A stretch of 64,000 nucleotides of DNA from Tropicibacter sp. Alg240-R139 (GCF_900537075.1 NZ_UNRA01000007.1:1-64000); one strand, 5' to 3'; counted from the stretch's first letter, positions 17,646 to 27,218 are shown. Numbers and translations are program-made. Notes: generated by a model not told the origin, from the sequence alone.

Positions 17646-18356
17646 TCAGCCCTGTCGACGGAAAGTCAGATAATGCGGCGCCCTGCCCTCGCGCAGCGCT
17701 TTTTGCTCGTAGCGGGTGGAAATCCAATCCTCCCATGACACGCGCCAGTCGTCGGGGCGTTCGGCCAACCAGTCGAAACCGGCTTTGGGCACCTCCTCAA
17801 GCGTCTGGCGGACATAATCTGGAATATCCGTCGCAACGCGTAGAGTCGCGCCAGGCTTCAACACGCGCGCCAGCGGTTCCAGATGTTCCTGTGTCACGAA
17901 ACGGCGGCGGTGGTGGCGGGTTTTGGGCCAGGGATCAGGATAGAGAAGAAACGCCTTGGAGATGCTTTGATCGGGTAGCACATCGAACAGGTCGCGCGCA
18001 TCACCGGGGTGCACTGCCAGGTTTTCAACACCGGCCTTGCGGATCTTGCCCAAAAGCATAGCAACACCGTTGATATACGGCTCTGCCCCGATGATGCCGA
18101 CATCGGGGTTGCTGGCCGCCTGATGCACCAGATGTTCACCGCCGCCAAAGCCAATCTCGAGCCAGACGGGTTTGCCCACAAAGAGGCTGTCCAGGTCCAG
18201 GTTCTCGCGTGTCGGGTTTTCTTTCCAACCGACAGCACCCGGCGCAAGCGCGGCCAGGTCCTCGTCCAGATAGGTCTTTTGACTCTGCTTCAGGCTCTTG
18301 CCTTTGAAGCGGCCATAGAAGTTCCGGCGGGGGCGTTCTGGGTGATCAGTGCTCAT
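17646..18356 (-). CDS. trmB: tRNA (guanine-N7)-methyltransferase
   Basis: The enzyme methylates G46 of tRNAs. The start at 18356 gives 236 residues, the usual length; two upstream Met codons (one at 18368) would add residues without family similarity. Motifs are WLEIGFGGGEHLVH (SAM binding), IGAEPYINGVAMLL, and LLYPDPWPKTRHHRRRFV (the conserved tRNA/catalytic block). The gene belongs to a block with metK, lnt and ybeY that is common in Rhodobacterales. A broken P-loop gene lies just upstream. Confidence 0.95.
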   Translation of the reverse strand: MSTDHPERPRRNFYGRFKGKSLKQSQKTYLDEDLAALAPGAVGWKENPTRENLDLDSLFVGKPVWLEIGFGGGEHLVHQAASNPDVGIIGAEPYINGVAMLLGKIRKAGVENLAVHPGDARDLFDVLPDQSISKAFLLYPDPWPKTRHHRRRFVTQEHLEPLARVLKPGATLRVATDIPDYVRQTLEEVPKAGFDWLAERPDDWRVSWEDWISTRYEQKALREGRAPHYLTFRRQG

Positions 18357-18406
18357 GCCCCGGCCCATACTGGCTTGAGCCCATCGTTGCAAGATGGGGT
18401 GGCGCG

Positions 18407-18910
18407 TCAGAACTGCTGCAAAAACCTGCGCACCTCGGCACGCAAGCGCAGGATGTGGGTTTCGCGCTTGTCCGACCAACGCTCGACAAGGGACCGGGCG
18501 CGCAATCGCCCGGTGGCCTGATGGGACCAACAGAAACTCAGGAATTCGTGGTCAAAACGCTCGGGGCAATTGGGACCCATGTCGGGAAGAGTGCGCCCAA
18601 AGTAACGCGCCGAACGACACAGGATACATCAAGTCCTGAGGGCGCGTGGCATGTCGAGAAAAATGATCGTCTCAGCCCGTTCGGCGCGATAGTTCATGCT
18701 GCGCGATTGGTTGCCATCAAAGACCCAGGCCGACGCGTCAGCAGCAGCCTTGGCCATCTGCATCACGGTTGCCTTGTCGCGCTCAACTCAATCGCCCTGC
18801 CAATAGATCGGATCCGTATGGACAACGGGCAGAGACATCCGCGCGCCAAGAGCACGGGCCAAGGTTGATTTGCCAGACCCCGGTCCGCCGATGATCATAA
18901 TCCGTTGCAT
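18407..18910 (-). pseudogene. Broken P-loop adenylate-kinase-like gene
   Basis: The frame starts MQRIMIIGGPGSGKSTLARALG, a Walker A of topology-modulation/adenylate-kinase-like proteins. It then meets TGA after DPIYWQGD and another TGA after FLDMPRALRT. The same frame continues with recognisable sequence on both sides (ERDKATVMQMAKAAAD, WVFDGNQSRSMNYRAERAE, then RYFGRTLPDMGPNCPERFD and AEVRRFLQQF) until the proper end at 18407. Two in-frame stops, no frameshift, and full collinearity point to recent inactivation. The function of the intact family is poorly defined. Confidence 0.8.
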
Positions 18911-18985
18911 CGTTGGCCAACCTTCACTCAAATACACCGCCGGACCTATCGCGCTGCAAAGTGATCCGAAACCCAAAAGCTCGAA

Positions 18986-19125
18986 GAGCTCCCGCGCCCG
19001 AGCGGACCTGACTGCGTCAGCCCCGCTAACGGGCTTGGGCCGGGCGCCTCGCCTTCGGCTCAGCGCGGTTGCGCCCAGTAGAACCCTGGCGGACCATTCT
19101 CAAGCGGTTGCAATCGGGCGGGAGC
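18986..19125 (+). repeat. Structured dispersed repeat, short variant (copy 1 of 5)
   Basis: This copy shares the left arm (GAGCTCCCGCGCCCGAGCG, then a CTGACTGCGTCAG hairpin and CCCGCTAACGGG) and the right end (GGGCGGGAGC) with four longer copies. It lacks the CCGAGCG-AGCGAGGCCCGG block and the hairpin next to the right arm. GCTCCCGC and GCGGGAGC at the ends are complementary. It lies between the broken kinase gene and the metK terminator. Confidence 0.75.
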
Positions 19126-19152
19126 CCGCTGAGGTCCAGAAACCAACCCACG

Positions 19153-19183
19153 AAAAAAGGGCGACCCAATTGGACCGCCCTTT
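19153..19183 (-). terminator. Intrinsic terminator of metK
   Basis: AAAGGGCG (19156-19163) pairs with CGCCCTTT (19176-19183) around a loop that contains CCAATTGG. The minus strand ends in a run of six T. It lies about 20 bases after the metK stop. Confidence 0.8.
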
Positions 19184-19204
19184 AAAAAACTTCAAAGCCT
19201 GAAT

Positions 19205-20386
19205 TCAGACAGCGCCCTTCAGCGCGTCGACCAGATCGGTGCGTTCCCAGCTGAAACCACCATCGGCGTCCGGCGTGCGGCCAAAGTGGCCGTAGGCTGC
19301 GGTGCGCTGGTAGATCGGCTTGTTCAGGCCCAGGTGCGAACGAATGCCGCGCGGGGTCAAGTCCATGACCTGATCGATGGCTTTCTCGATCGCTGCAGGT
19401 GCGACCTCGCCCGTGCCGTGAGTGTCAGCGTAGATCGACAGCGGTTTGGACACGCCAATGGCATAGCTCAGCTGGATGGTGCATTTGTCCGCCATACCAG
19501 CGGCCACAACGTTTTTCGCCAGGTAGCGCGCTGCATAGGCCGCCGAGCGGTCCACCTTGGTCGGGTCTTTGCCCGAGAACGCGCCGCCACCATGTGGGGC
19601 CGCGCCGCCATAGGTGTCGACGATGATCTTGCGGCCAGTCAGGCCAGCGTCCCCATCCGGGCCACCGATCACGAACTTGCCGGTCGGGTTCACGTGCCAT
19701 TCGGTGGCTGCAGTCAGCCAGCCCTCGGGCAGAGTTTCGCGGATGTAGGGCTCGACAAGGGCGCGGATGTCGTCGCTGCTCAACGCCTCGTCCAGGTGCT
19801 GGGTCGACAGCACGACAGAGCTGATGCCAACCGGCTTGCCATCATCATAAATCACCGACAGCTGCGATTTCGCATCCGGGCCAAGCGCGGGCTCGGTGCC
19901 GTTTTTACGCACCTCGGCCAAGCGACGCAGGATGGCGTGGCTGTATTGGATCGGCGCCGGCATGAGCGCGTCAGTCTCGGTCGTGGCGTAGCCGAACATG
20001 ATGCCTTGGTCGCCAGCGCCCTCGTCCTTGTTGTCGGCCGCGTCCACACCTTGAGCGATATGAGCCGATTGCTCGTGCAGCAGGTTGGTGATTTCGACCG
20101 TCTCGTGGTGAAACTTGTCCTGCTCATAGCCGATGTCTTTGATGCAGGCGCGGGCGATCTCGTCGATGCGGCCCATGTAATCGCGCAGCTTGTCCTGATC
20201 GGATAGACCGACCTCGCCGCCGATGACCACACGGTTGGTGGTGGCAAAGGTTTCGGCGGCAACACGCGCCTCGGGTTCTTCGCTCAGAAAGGCATCAAGG
20301 ACGGCGTCGGAAATACGGTCGCAGACCTTGTCCGGGTGGCCTTCAGAGACGGACTCCGAGGTGAAGGTATAATTCTTACGGGACAT
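19205..20386 (-). CDS. metK: S-adenosylmethionine synthetase
   Basis: The 393-residue enzyme makes SAM from methionine and ATP. Motifs: [19 protein letters not shown] (methionine/ATP site), [22 protein letters not shown], and [19 protein letters not shown] (phosphate loop). Expression is probably tuned by the SAM/SAH riboswitch directly in front, whose 3' strand contains the ribosome-binding GGAG. A strong terminator follows. Identity is certain. Confidence 0.98.
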   Translation of the reverse strand: MSRKNYTFTSESVSEGHPDKVCDRISDAVLDAFLSEEPEARVAAETFATTNRVVIGGEVGLSDQDKLRDYMGRIDEIARACIKDIGYEQDKFHHETVEITNLLHEQSAHIAQGVDAADNKDEGAGDQGIMFGYATTETDALMPAPIQYSHAILRRLAEVRKNGTEPALGPDAKSQLSVIYDDGKPVGISSVVLSTQHLDEALSSDDIRALVEPYIRETLPEGWLTAATEWHVNPTGKFVIGGPDGDAGLTGRKIIVDTYGGAAPHGGGAFSGKDPTKVDRSAAYAARYLAKNVVAAGMADKCTIQLSYAIGVSKPLSIYADTHGTGEVAPAAIEKAIDQVMDLTPRGIRSHLGLNKPIYQRTAAYGHFGRTPDADGGFSWERTDLVDALKGAV

Positions 20387-20392
20387 GAATAG

Positions 20393-20440
20393 TGCTCCAT
20401 TGGGTTTACGCTGCCACGCCAGGAAGCCGTTGTGGCAGTT
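20393..20440 (-). promoter_or_regulatory. SAM/SAH riboswitch upstream of metK
   Basis: Read on the minus strand, CTGCCACAACGGCTTCCTGG and CGTGGCAG form the stem and binding pocket; 11 bases later comes AATGGAGCA, which pairs back as a pseudoknot and holds the ribosome-binding GGAG 7 bases before the metK ATG. ACAACGGCTTCCTGGCGTG and GGAGCA are the conserved core of the SAM/SAH class known in front of metK of Rhodobacterales. High SAM is expected to hide the ribosome-binding site and lower MetK synthesis. Confidence 0.92.
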
Positions 20441-20479
20441 TCATCGAGGGATACGTGTGAGGCTTGGGGCGGTCAACGC

Positions 20480-21982
20480 CTATTTGCGCCGCGTTCCGGG
20501 ACGTTGACTTGCGGCCACAGCAAAGCTCAGCAGGATTAAGGCCACAAAGGCCAACAGATCACCGGTGCGAGCATAGAGTGTCGGCGGCAGGGGCGCAGGC
20601 AGCTCTGCGTCAACATAGCCTGCCTGCCCCAAGGCCAGGCTCGCGGTCACACGGCCAAGCGGGTCGATCATGGCCGAGACGCCCGTATTGGCAGCGCGCA
20701 TCAGGGGCACGCCCTGCTCAATGGCGCGCATTCGGGCCTGCGCCAGGTGCTGATAGGGACCAGAGCGTGCGCCGAACCAAGCGTCGTTGGTGACCTGCAG
20801 CAGAAACTCGGGCCGTGTGCTGACGCCATTGATGTCTTGCGGGAACACCGCCTCGTAACAGATCAGGGGCAGCGCATGGCCCAGTGGGCCCATCGAAACC
20901 AACTCGGGCCCGGACCCCGCACTGAACCCCTGACCGTTGTTGGCGGCAAAGCCGTAGATCCCAAACCGCGCCATAAGATCGCCAAACGGAACGTATTCCC
21001 CAAAAGGCACAAGGTGGTGCTTGTCATAAACGCCTGCGACCTGACCTTGAACGTCCACGTAGACCATCGAGTTGAAGATGCGGCTGCCCTCGGATCGGCG
21101 TATACCAAGCGCAAGGGCTGCGCCGTCCGCTGCCGCCGCAATCCGGTCGAGCGCCGGGCCGCCGGTTTCCAGCCACACGGGCACCGCCGTTTCGGGCCAG
21201 ACAATCAGGTCGGGTCGCGGCAGAGCGGCGGTGTATTCGATTTGCCGCTCATAGAACGTCGGCATGTAGGCCGGGTCCCACTTTTGATGCTGCGGCGCGT
21301 TGGGCTGTATCAGACGGACGGTTTGACCAGTTCCGGCAACGTCGGGTGCGGTTCGTCCAACGGCAAAGATGGCAGCCGCAAAGAACACAACAGGCGCGAC
21401 ATTCCAAAGCGCACGGCCCGGGTTGATCAGCAGTAAGCCAGCGGTCAACGCCGCCATCACCGTAATCATTGCCAAGCCATGTGGCCCGATCCACGCCAGC
21501 AGCAGGGCAACATCTGTATCAACCCAGACCTGCGCCAACGCGGCCCAAGGAAATCCCGTAAACACATAGGCGCGGGCAAATTCGGCCAGCGAAAGGGCGC
21601 AAATCAAAACCCAGGTGCGGGCCCCGAGAGTTCTGCCGAACCATTGTGCAAACCAGAAGGCCGCCCCCCAAAAAAGAGCCAATCCACCAGACAGAAAAAT
21701 CAGGGCAAAGGGTGCCATCCAGGCGTGACGCTCGGGATCGACAAAAAATGGCTCGACGATCCACACCAGTGCATGTGCGAAATATCCCAACCCCAAGGCC
21801 CACCCCAGACCGAATGCCTGAGGCCGCGAGTCGGCCGAAGCCAAAACCGAGGGCACCAAAATCAAAACCGCCAGAGTGGCCCACCAAGCGCCAAAGGGCG
21901 CAAGCCCAAAGGCGGCGATGGCGCCCAGCAGTGCAGTCAGCGCCAGTCTCGACCATAAAGGCCCCGCCAACAGACGGTTCAT
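20480..21982 (-). CDS. lnt: Apolipoprotein N-acyltransferase
   Basis: The 500-residue inner-membrane enzyme adds the third acyl chain to lipoproteins. Six or so N-terminal membrane helices (about residues 8-200) precede a nitrilase-like domain with the catalytic triad visible: Glu in VWPETAVPVW, Lys in YDKHHLVPFGEYVPF and Cys in LICYEAVFPQ. A last helix (about 470-490) anchors the C-terminus. The start overlaps the CBS gene stop by four bases, indicating translational coupling. Confidence 0.96.
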   Translation of the reverse strand: MNRLLAGPLWSRLALTALLGAIAAFGLAPFGAWWATLAVLILVPSVLASADSRPQAFGLGWALGLGYFAHALVWIVEPFFVDPERHAWMAPFALIFLSGGLALFWGAAFWFAQWFGRTLGARTWVLICALSLAEFARAYVFTGFPWAALAQVWVDTDVALLLAWIGPHGLAMITVMAALTAGLLLINPGRALWNVAPVVFFAAAIFAVGRTAPDVAGTGQTVRLIQPNAPQHQKWDPAYMPTFYERQIEYTAALPRPDLIVWPETAVPVWLETGGPALDRIAAAADGAALALGIRRSEGSRIFNSMVYVDVQGQVAGVYDKHHLVPFGEYVPFGDLMARFGIYGFAANNGQGFSAGSGPELVSMGPLGHALPLICYEAVFPQDINGVSTRPEFLLQVTNDAWFGARSGPYQHLAQARMRAIEQGVPLMRAANTGVSAMIDPLGRVTASLALGQAGYVDAELPAPLPPTLYARTGDLLAFVALILLSFAVAASQRPGTRRK

Positions 21983-22905
21983 TCGATCAGGTCGGGCAAC
22001 ATAACCCGCAGCCGCTTGATCCGGCGGGGGTCGGCGTCGATAACTTCGAACTCGGGACCATCAGGATGGCACACGACCTCGCCACGTGCGGGCACACGCC
22101 CCGACAGCATGAAGACCAGGCCGCCAAGCGTGTCGATCTCTTCTTCGTCCACATCTTCATGCTTGGTCAGAGAGCGGCCAATTTCAGTTTCGAATTCATC
22201 CAGTGGCGTGCGGGCCTGGGCCACGTAGCAGCCCGGCTTTTCCTTAAGCCAGGTCTGATCCTCGCCAGTGTCGTGCTCATCCTCGATCTCGCCCACGACC
22301 TGTTCGATCAGATCCTCAATCGTCAACAGGCCGTCAACGCCACCATATTCGTCAATCACAAGCGCCATATGCCGCCGCTCGGTCTGCATCTTGGCGAGCA
22401 AGACACCAATGGGCATGGATGGGGGGACAAACAACAGCGGTCGAACCATGCTTTGCAGGTCAAACTCGGTCGAGTTGCCGTTGAAGCCGTGAATCAGGGC
22501 AAAGTCCTTAAGGTGGGCAAAACCAAGCGGCGTGTCCAACGTTCCCTCGTACACCGGTATTCGGGTCAGGCCGCTTTCGCGAAACACCTGCACCAGCTCG
22601 TCCCTAGTGATGGTGTTGGGCACCGACACAATCTCAGCCGTGGGGATCGCCACGTCTTCGACCCGCATCCGGCGCAGGTTGATCATACCATGGGGTTGCG
22701 TTGCGGTGTCTGCCGGATGGTCCGGTTCCGTTGGTTCGGGCTCTTCCGCTGGTGAAATTGCATCCATGATGCGTGAGAAAAAGCCTCGCTCTGCCGACGT
22801 GTCGCCGGTAGAAAAATCTGCTTGGTTCTGTAACTGCGCGCGGTGCGCTGCGTTAGAACTGCCGTCTGTGTCGCCCATTATTCCTATTCCAAACACGAAG
22901 GCCAA
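21979..22905 (-). CDS. CBS-domain protein, CorC/hemolysin-like
   Basis: The 308-residue protein has two CBS domains (MINLRRMRVEDVAIPTAEIVSV, then LLFVPPSMPIGVLLAKMQTERRHMALVIDEYGG) and a C-terminal transporter-associated domain (about 220-300; DTLGGLVFMLSGRVPARGEVV). The membrane DUF21 part of full CorB/HlyC proteins is missing, as in CorC. The location between ybeY and lnt is conserved in many proteobacteria. The role in magnesium/cobalt resistance is a family inference only. Confidence 0.88.
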   Translation of the reverse strand: MAFVFGIGIMGDTDGSSNAAHRAQLQNQADFSTGDTSAERGFFSRIMDAISPAEEPEPTEPDHPADTATQPHGMINLRRMRVEDVAIPTAEIVSVPNTITRDELVQVFRESGLTRIPVYEGTLDTPLGFAHLKDFALIHGFNGNSTEFDLQSMVRPLLFVPPSMPIGVLLAKMQTERRHMALVIDEYGGVDGLLTIEDLIEQVVGEIEDEHDTGEDQTWLKEKPGCYVAQARTPLDEFETEIGRSLTKHEDVDEEEIDTLGGLVFMLSGRVPARGEVVCHPDGPEFEVIDADPRRIKRLRVMLPDLIE

Positions 22906-22914
22906 AGGCCCCCT

Positions 22915-23412
22915 TCACTCTATATATGGGTTATTTATGCCCATTTTGCCAAGTATCTCGACCTCTAATGCCTCCATCACAGTGGCATCAGCGTCACGGA
23001 TATGGTCATAGCCCAACAGATGTAACACCCCGTGAACAATCAAATGGGTCACGTGATCATCCATCGGCTTGCCTACAGACTGAGCTTCGCGGGCGCAGGT
23101 GTCGTATGAAATTGCAATGTCGCCCAAAGCCAGTTCGCCCGTAAAATCGGGTTCGGGTTGCGCTGGTTCTGCGCCTGCAATTTCTGGCGCAAGGTCCTGC
23201 GCGGGCCAACTGAGCACGTTAGTGGGCGTTGATTTATCGCGAAATTCGGCGTTCAGAACGGCAATGCGGTCGTCATCACAGGCCAGCAGCGAGATTTCGG
23301 ATTCGTCGGCGTCCAGCCCCTGATGCGCAAGCGTCTGGGCAGCGGCCCGTTCGGCCAGCGCCTCAAGGCCGGCATCCTGCCAGCGGTTGTCCTCTATCGC
23401 GATATCCAGCAT
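22915..23412 (-). CDS. ybeY: Endoribonuclease YbeY (rRNA maturation)
   Basis: The 165-residue protein has the zinc motif [20 protein letters not shown] (HGxxHLxGYDH), with [10 protein letters not shown] upstream. YbeY processes the 3' end of 16S rNA and participates in ribosome quality control. It sits 21 bases after the PhoH-like gene and 9 before the CBS gene, in a usual phoH-ybeY-CBS-lnt operon. An insertion of Glu- and Pro-rich residues ([13 protein letters not shown]) in the middle is slightly longer than in E. coli. Confidence 0.94.
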   Translation of the reverse strand: MLDIAIEDNRWQDAGLEALAERAAAQTLAHQGLDADESEISLLACDDDRIAVLNAEFRDKSTPTNVLSWPAQDLAPEIAGAEPAQPEPDFTGELALGDIAISYDTCAREAQSVGKPMDDHVTHLIVHGVLHLLGYDHIRDADATVMEALEVEILGKMGINNPYIE

Positions 23413-23433
23413 CTCTGCCCCGTTGCCTCGACC

Positions 23434-24450
23434 CTAAGTGTGGCCTGAGTCCGCCTCATAGGCTTCAATGATCGCGGCCACAAGCGGGTGGCGCACGACG
23501 TCCTTGGAGGTGAAGTAGTTGAAGCTGATCTTTGGGATCGAATGGAGCAGGCGTTCGGCGTCTTGCAGGCCTGACTGAACCCCGCGCGGCAGGTCCACCT
23601 GACTGCGGTCGCCAGTAATGACCATGCGCGAACCTTCACCCAGGCGGGTCAGGAACATCTTCATCTGCATCGTGGTCGCATTTTGCGCCTCGTCCAGTAC
23701 AACAAAGGCGTTGGCCAGCGTCCGGCCCCGCATAAAGGCCAGCGGCGCGATCTCGATTCGCTTTTCTTCGATCAGTTTGGCCAGTTGCTTGCCGGGAAGG
23801 AAGTCGTTCAGCGCATCATAAAGCGGCTGCATGTAAGGATCGACTTTGTCCTTCATGTCGCCGGGCAAATAGCCAAGCTTTTCGCCCGCCTCGACCGCAG
23901 GACGCGACAGGATGATACGATCCACATGGCCACCGATGAACATCGACACACCCACGGCCACGGCCAGATAGGTTTTGCCGGTGCCTGCAGGGCCGATGCC
24001 AAAAGCCAGCTCGTTTTCAAACAGCGACTGAACATAAGCCTTTTGCGCGTCGGTGCGCGGCTCGACCAGTTTCTTGCGGGTCTTGATTTCGACCTTACCG
24101 CCCTTGAACATCTCAAGCTGGTTGCCATCGCGCGTGCCGGTGTCTTCGGTCGCGTTGCCCATGCGCAGCTCGCGGTCAATGTCGCCGGGTTCAACCGTGC
24201 GGCCCGCCTGCAAGCGGTCATAGAGCGCCTGCATGACCTCAAGCGCGCGTTCTCGCGCGTCCTCGCCGCCCATGATCACAAGCTGGTTCCCGCGCCGTGC
24301 GATTTGCACGTCGAGCGCCTTTTCGATCATGGCCAGATTGCGGTCGTATTCGCCGCAAAGGTCGATCAACAGTCGGTTGTCAGAAAATTCGATCTGCGCC
24401 TCGCGCGGGGCGCTTTCGGTTGGCGGTGGGGTCAGGGCACCAATGGCCAA
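23434..24450 (-). CDS. PhoH-like ATPase
   Basis: The 338-residue protein has a KH-like N-terminal RNA-binding portion (about 30-100) and a PhoH ATPase domain: AFGIGPAGTGKTYLAVAVG (Walker A), FVVLDEAQNAT (Walker B) and VITGDRSQVDLPRGVQSGL. PhoH-like proteins act in RNA metabolism or phosphate stress, usually beside ybeY. A start at residue 1 has no strong Shine-Dalgarno, but the length is standard. Confidence 0.93.
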   Translation of the reverse strand: MAIGALTPPPTESAPREAQIEFSDNRLLIDLCGEYDRNLAMIEKALDVQIARRGNQLVIMGGEDARERALEVMQALYDRLQAGRTVEPGDIDRELRMGNATEDTGTRDGNQLEMFKGGKVEIKTRKKLVEPRTDAQKAYVQSLFENELAFGIGPAGTGKTYLAVAVGVSMFIGGHVDRIILSRPAVEAGEKLGYLPGDMKDKVDPYMQPLYDALNDFLPGKQLAKLIEEKRIEIAPLAFMRGRTLANAFVVLDEAQNATTMQMKMFLTRLGEGSRMVITGDRSQVDLPRGVQSGLQDAERLLHSIPKISFNYFTSKDVVRHPLVAAIIEAYEADSGHT

Positions 24451-24593
24451 TCTGCTCTCCTGTTTTGGCAGTCTGGTTCAAGCGTAGCCACGATCACCGC
24501 GCGTGCGCAAGCCGCCATGTTCACTTTTCATCCAACTGAAACAAAATTGGTGAGGGCAAAGGCAAAATTCTGCCACCGCCCCCTTTTCAGCAT

Positions 24594-24630
24594 GAAAAAG
24601 AAAACGACCAACAAAGGCATTGCTGGTCGT
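24594..24630 (-). terminator. Intrinsic terminator after the lipoprotein gene
   Basis: ACGACCA (24604-24610) pairs with TGGTCGT (24624-24630), and the minus strand continues with TTTTCTTTTTC. It lies about 30 bases after the lipoprotein stop and should end the OmpA-lipoprotein transcript. Confidence 0.75.
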
Positions 24631-24658
24631 TCCGTGTTTGATGCGAATGTTCAGGCGA

Positions 24659-24952
24659 TCAGATCGCGTCTACGACACCCGAGCCTTTCTTGAACGGCCC
24701 GGTGGCCACACCCGGAGGGGCCGCACCCGAGCAGACCGGCTTGCCGTTGCGGTCCAGACGCTGGGACAGGTACCCTTCGAGCCCGTCGTCGATGATCCAG
24801 TGGTCACAGCCCGTTGGGTCAACCCAAATGCCCGCCTTCAGGTTCGACAGGTCACCGGAATCAAAGCCCCGGTCCACGGTTTTGTCGGTTGCCTCGCAGG
24901 CGGCCAAGCCACCCAGGGCCGCGAGAAGCGCAATGCCTTTGATCAGTTTCAT
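24659..24952 (-). CDS. Small lipoprotein sharing a domain with the adjacent OmpA protein
   Basis: The 97-residue protein carries a lipobox (GGLAAC, lipidation at residue 19). It then contains GIWVDPTGCDHWIIDDGLEG and LDRNGKPVC, almost the same as GCEHWVMDDGAEG and RQGIPVC in the neighbouring OmpA-family protein. It ends in a short Gly/Lys tail. It lies 11 bases after the OmpA gene stop, so the two are co-transcribed and may act together in the outer membrane. No known domain is recognised; the two conserved Cys might form a disulfide. Confidence 0.8.
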   Translation of the reverse strand: MKLIKGIALLAALGGLAACEATDKTVDRGFDSGDLSNLKAGIWVDPTGCDHWIIDDGLEGYLSQRLDRNGKPVCSGAAPPGVATGPFKKGSGVVDAI

Positions 24953-24963
24953 GACTGCTCTCC

Positions 24964-25530
24964 TCAGTTCACACAGACGATTTCAACACGACGGTTCTGC
25001 GCCATGTTAGACGGGCTGGAATTCGCCACACGCGGATCACGCTCACCGTACCCACGCACATCGACGATCCGTGCGCCCGAGCTGCGGCCGACACGTGCGA
25101 CCGAGTTGGCCCGGTTCTGCGACAGGCGCAGGTTATAGGCATCAGACGCGCGGCTGTCGGTGTGACCGGTGATGATGTAGCCGCTGGCCTGCGTGGTCCG
25201 GAAGAATTCCTTTAGACGGGCCTGACCGGCCGAGCTGATACGGAAGCTGTCGGTCGCAAAGAACTGATCCGAAGGCAGCGTGCCGCACAGGTTGCCGCGG
25301 CGACAAACCGGAATGCCCTGACGGCTGACGTGCGGGGTCATATACCCCTCGGCCCCGTCATCCATCACCCAGTGTTCGCACCCGTCCGGGTCGACCCAGA
25401 TGGTGGGCACATAGCGCTCACCGATAACTGTACGTTGGTTCTGTGCGCTGGCGGGGGTGGCAGTAACCCCGGCAATCGCAACAATGGCTGCAAGCGCTGC
25501 TACAGCGCTCTTGATTTTCAAACTAAACAC
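24964..25530 (-). CDS. OmpA-family peptidoglycan-binding protein
   Basis: The 188-residue protein has a signal peptide (cleavage after about residue 29, ASA-Q). A small domain follows with TIWVDPDGCEHW, DDGAEGYM and QGIPVCRR. Then comes the OmpA C-terminal domain (about 95-188) with TGHTDSRASDAYNLRLSQNRA and RGYGERDPRVANSSP, whose Asp and Arg bind diaminopimelate in peptidoglycan. It is upstream of a lipoprotein with the same N-terminal domain. Confidence 0.88.
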   Translation of the reverse strand: MFSLKIKSAVAALAAIVAIAGVTATPASAQNQRTVIGERYVPTIWVDPDGCEHWVMDDGAEGYMTPHVSRQGIPVCRRGNLCGTLPSDQFFATDSFRISSAGQARLKEFFRTTQASGYIITGHTDSRASDAYNLRLSQNRANSVARVGRSSGARIVDVRGYGERDPRVANSSPSNMAQNRRVEIVCVN

Positions 25531-25770
25531 CGCTGATATCCCTCACCATAGTTCCCCCAAAAAATTGGCACCGCTGACGTGCATCGGCGAGCACCCATAA
25601 CCCAATTGACCTAAGGTTAGGAAAATAAGAGATAATTGTGAAGCAAAATCCACCATATATTGTGGCAGATGCGGACACACTCACCAGAAATTCATTCGAT
25701 TGTCGCTAAATTGGCGATTTTGACGAACACAAGAAATTGAGTGAGTCGCCTTGATACAATCGCAGCGCGA

Positions 25771-27093
25771 TCAGCGGATGACCTCTCCGGCCAGCGAATT
25801 CGCGCCGGAAGACACGATTTTGACGCGCGCGATGTCGCCAATTTGAGCACCAGAACCGGTCACGTGAACCGCATGCAGATACTCGGATTTGCCAACCATC
25901 TGATCGTCAAACCGACCCGGTTTTTCGAATAGTACGCTGACTTCACGGCCCACCATGCCGTCTTGAATTTCGCGCTGATGGCGGGTGATCGTCGCCTGCA
26001 GGCGCTGCAGGCGGTCATCGGCTTCAACCGAATCGACCTGGGGACGCTCTGCCGCCGGGGTGCCAGGGCGGGTCGAGTATTTGAACGAATAGGCATAGCC
26101 GTATTTGACCTGTTCAACGAGATCCAGCGTGGCCTGGAAATCCTCTTCAGTTTCTTCGGGGAAACCGACGATGAAATCCCCCGACATGACAATATCGGGC
26201 CGCGCGGCGCGGATGCGTTCGATGAGCTGCAAATAGCTTTCGGCGGTGTGGCTGCGGTTCATGCGTTTCAGGATCTTGTCCGATCCGGCCTGCACCGGCA
26301 GGTGCAAATACGGCATCAGTTTCGAACAGGTGCCATGCGCTTCGATCAGATCATCCATCATGTCGTTGGGGTGCGAGGTGGTAAACCGGATGCGCTCCAG
26401 CCCGTCGACCTTGTCCAGCTCCCAGATCAGCTGCGCAAGCGTCATGTCGCCATTGGGCCCAACCCCGTGATAGGCGTTGACGTTCTGCCCCAGCAAAGTG
26501 ATCTCGCGCACACCGCGTTCAACCAACTCGTTGGCCTCGCGGATGATGCGGTCCGCCGGGCGACTGACTTCGGCCCCGCGTGTATAGGGCACCACGCAGA
26601 AGGCGCAGAACTTATCGCAGCCCTCTTGCACGGTCAAAAACGCGGTCGGGCCGCGCTTGGCCTTGGGGCGGCTCTTGAGCTTCTCGAACTTGTCCTCTTC
26701 GGGAAAGTCCGTATCCAGCGCCTTTTCCCCTGCACGGGTCTTCGCCTCCATCTCGGGCAGTCGATGGTAGCTTTGTGGCCCCACAACCAGATCGACCAGC
26801 GGCTGGCGACGCATGATTTCCTCACCCTCAGCCTGGGCAACACAGCCTGCCACACCGATCTTGAGGTCGGGCTTCTCGGCCTTCAGCCCCTTGAACCGGC
26901 CCAACTCGGAATAGACCTTTTCGGCCGCCTTTTCGCGGATGTGACAGGTGTTGAGCAGGATCATGTCCGCGTCATCATGCGACTTGGTCTCGACATAGCC
27001 TTCACCGCCCAGCGCCTCGGCCATACGCTCACTGTCGTAAACGTTCATCTGGCAGCCATAGGTTTTGATATACAGCTTCTTGGGCTCGGACAT
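25771..27093 (-). CDS. miaB: tRNA-2-methylthio-N6-isopentenyladenosine synthase
   Basis: The 440-residue radical-SAM enzyme methylthiolates i6A37 of tRNA. The start at 27093 ([20 protein letters not shown]) matches the family. Motifs are [13 protein letters not shown] and NTCHIREKA (first Fe-S cluster Cys), [15 protein letters not shown] (SAM cluster CxxxCxxC) and a C-terminal TRAM domain (about 370-437; ending [11 protein letters not shown]). It is divergent from a protein of unknown function, with 125 bases between starts. Confidence 0.97.
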   Translation of the reverse strand: MSEPKKLYIKTYGCQMNVYDSERMAEALGGEGYVETKSHDDADMILLNTCHIREKAAEKVYSELGRFKGLKAEKPDLKIGVAGCVAQAEGEEIMRRQPLVDLVVGPQSYHRLPEMEAKTRAGEKALDTDFPEEDKFEKLKSRPKAKRGPTAFLTVQEGCDKFCAFCVVPYTRGAEVSRPADRIIREANELVERGVREITLLGQNVNAYHGVGPNGDMTLAQLIWELDKVDGLERIRFTTSHPNDMMDDLIEAHGTCSKLMPYLHLPVQAGSDKILKRMNRSHTAESYLQLIERIRAARPDIVMSGDFIVGFPEETEEDFQATLDLVEQVKYGYAYSFKYSTRPGTPAAERPQVDSVEADDRLQRLQATITRHQREIQDGMVGREVSVLFEKPGRFDDQMVGKSEYLHAVHVTGSGAQIGDIARVKIVSSGANSLAGEVIR

Positions 27094-27218
27094 TGGGCAG
27101 GCCTTTGCGTTCGCGGGATCAGCGGCGGGCTTTATACCTTTCCAGCACCGCTTGCAATGCACGAGCAATTAACCGATTTTGGTGTTTGATGCCAGCATGG
27201 CAAATCAGGGACGCGCAG

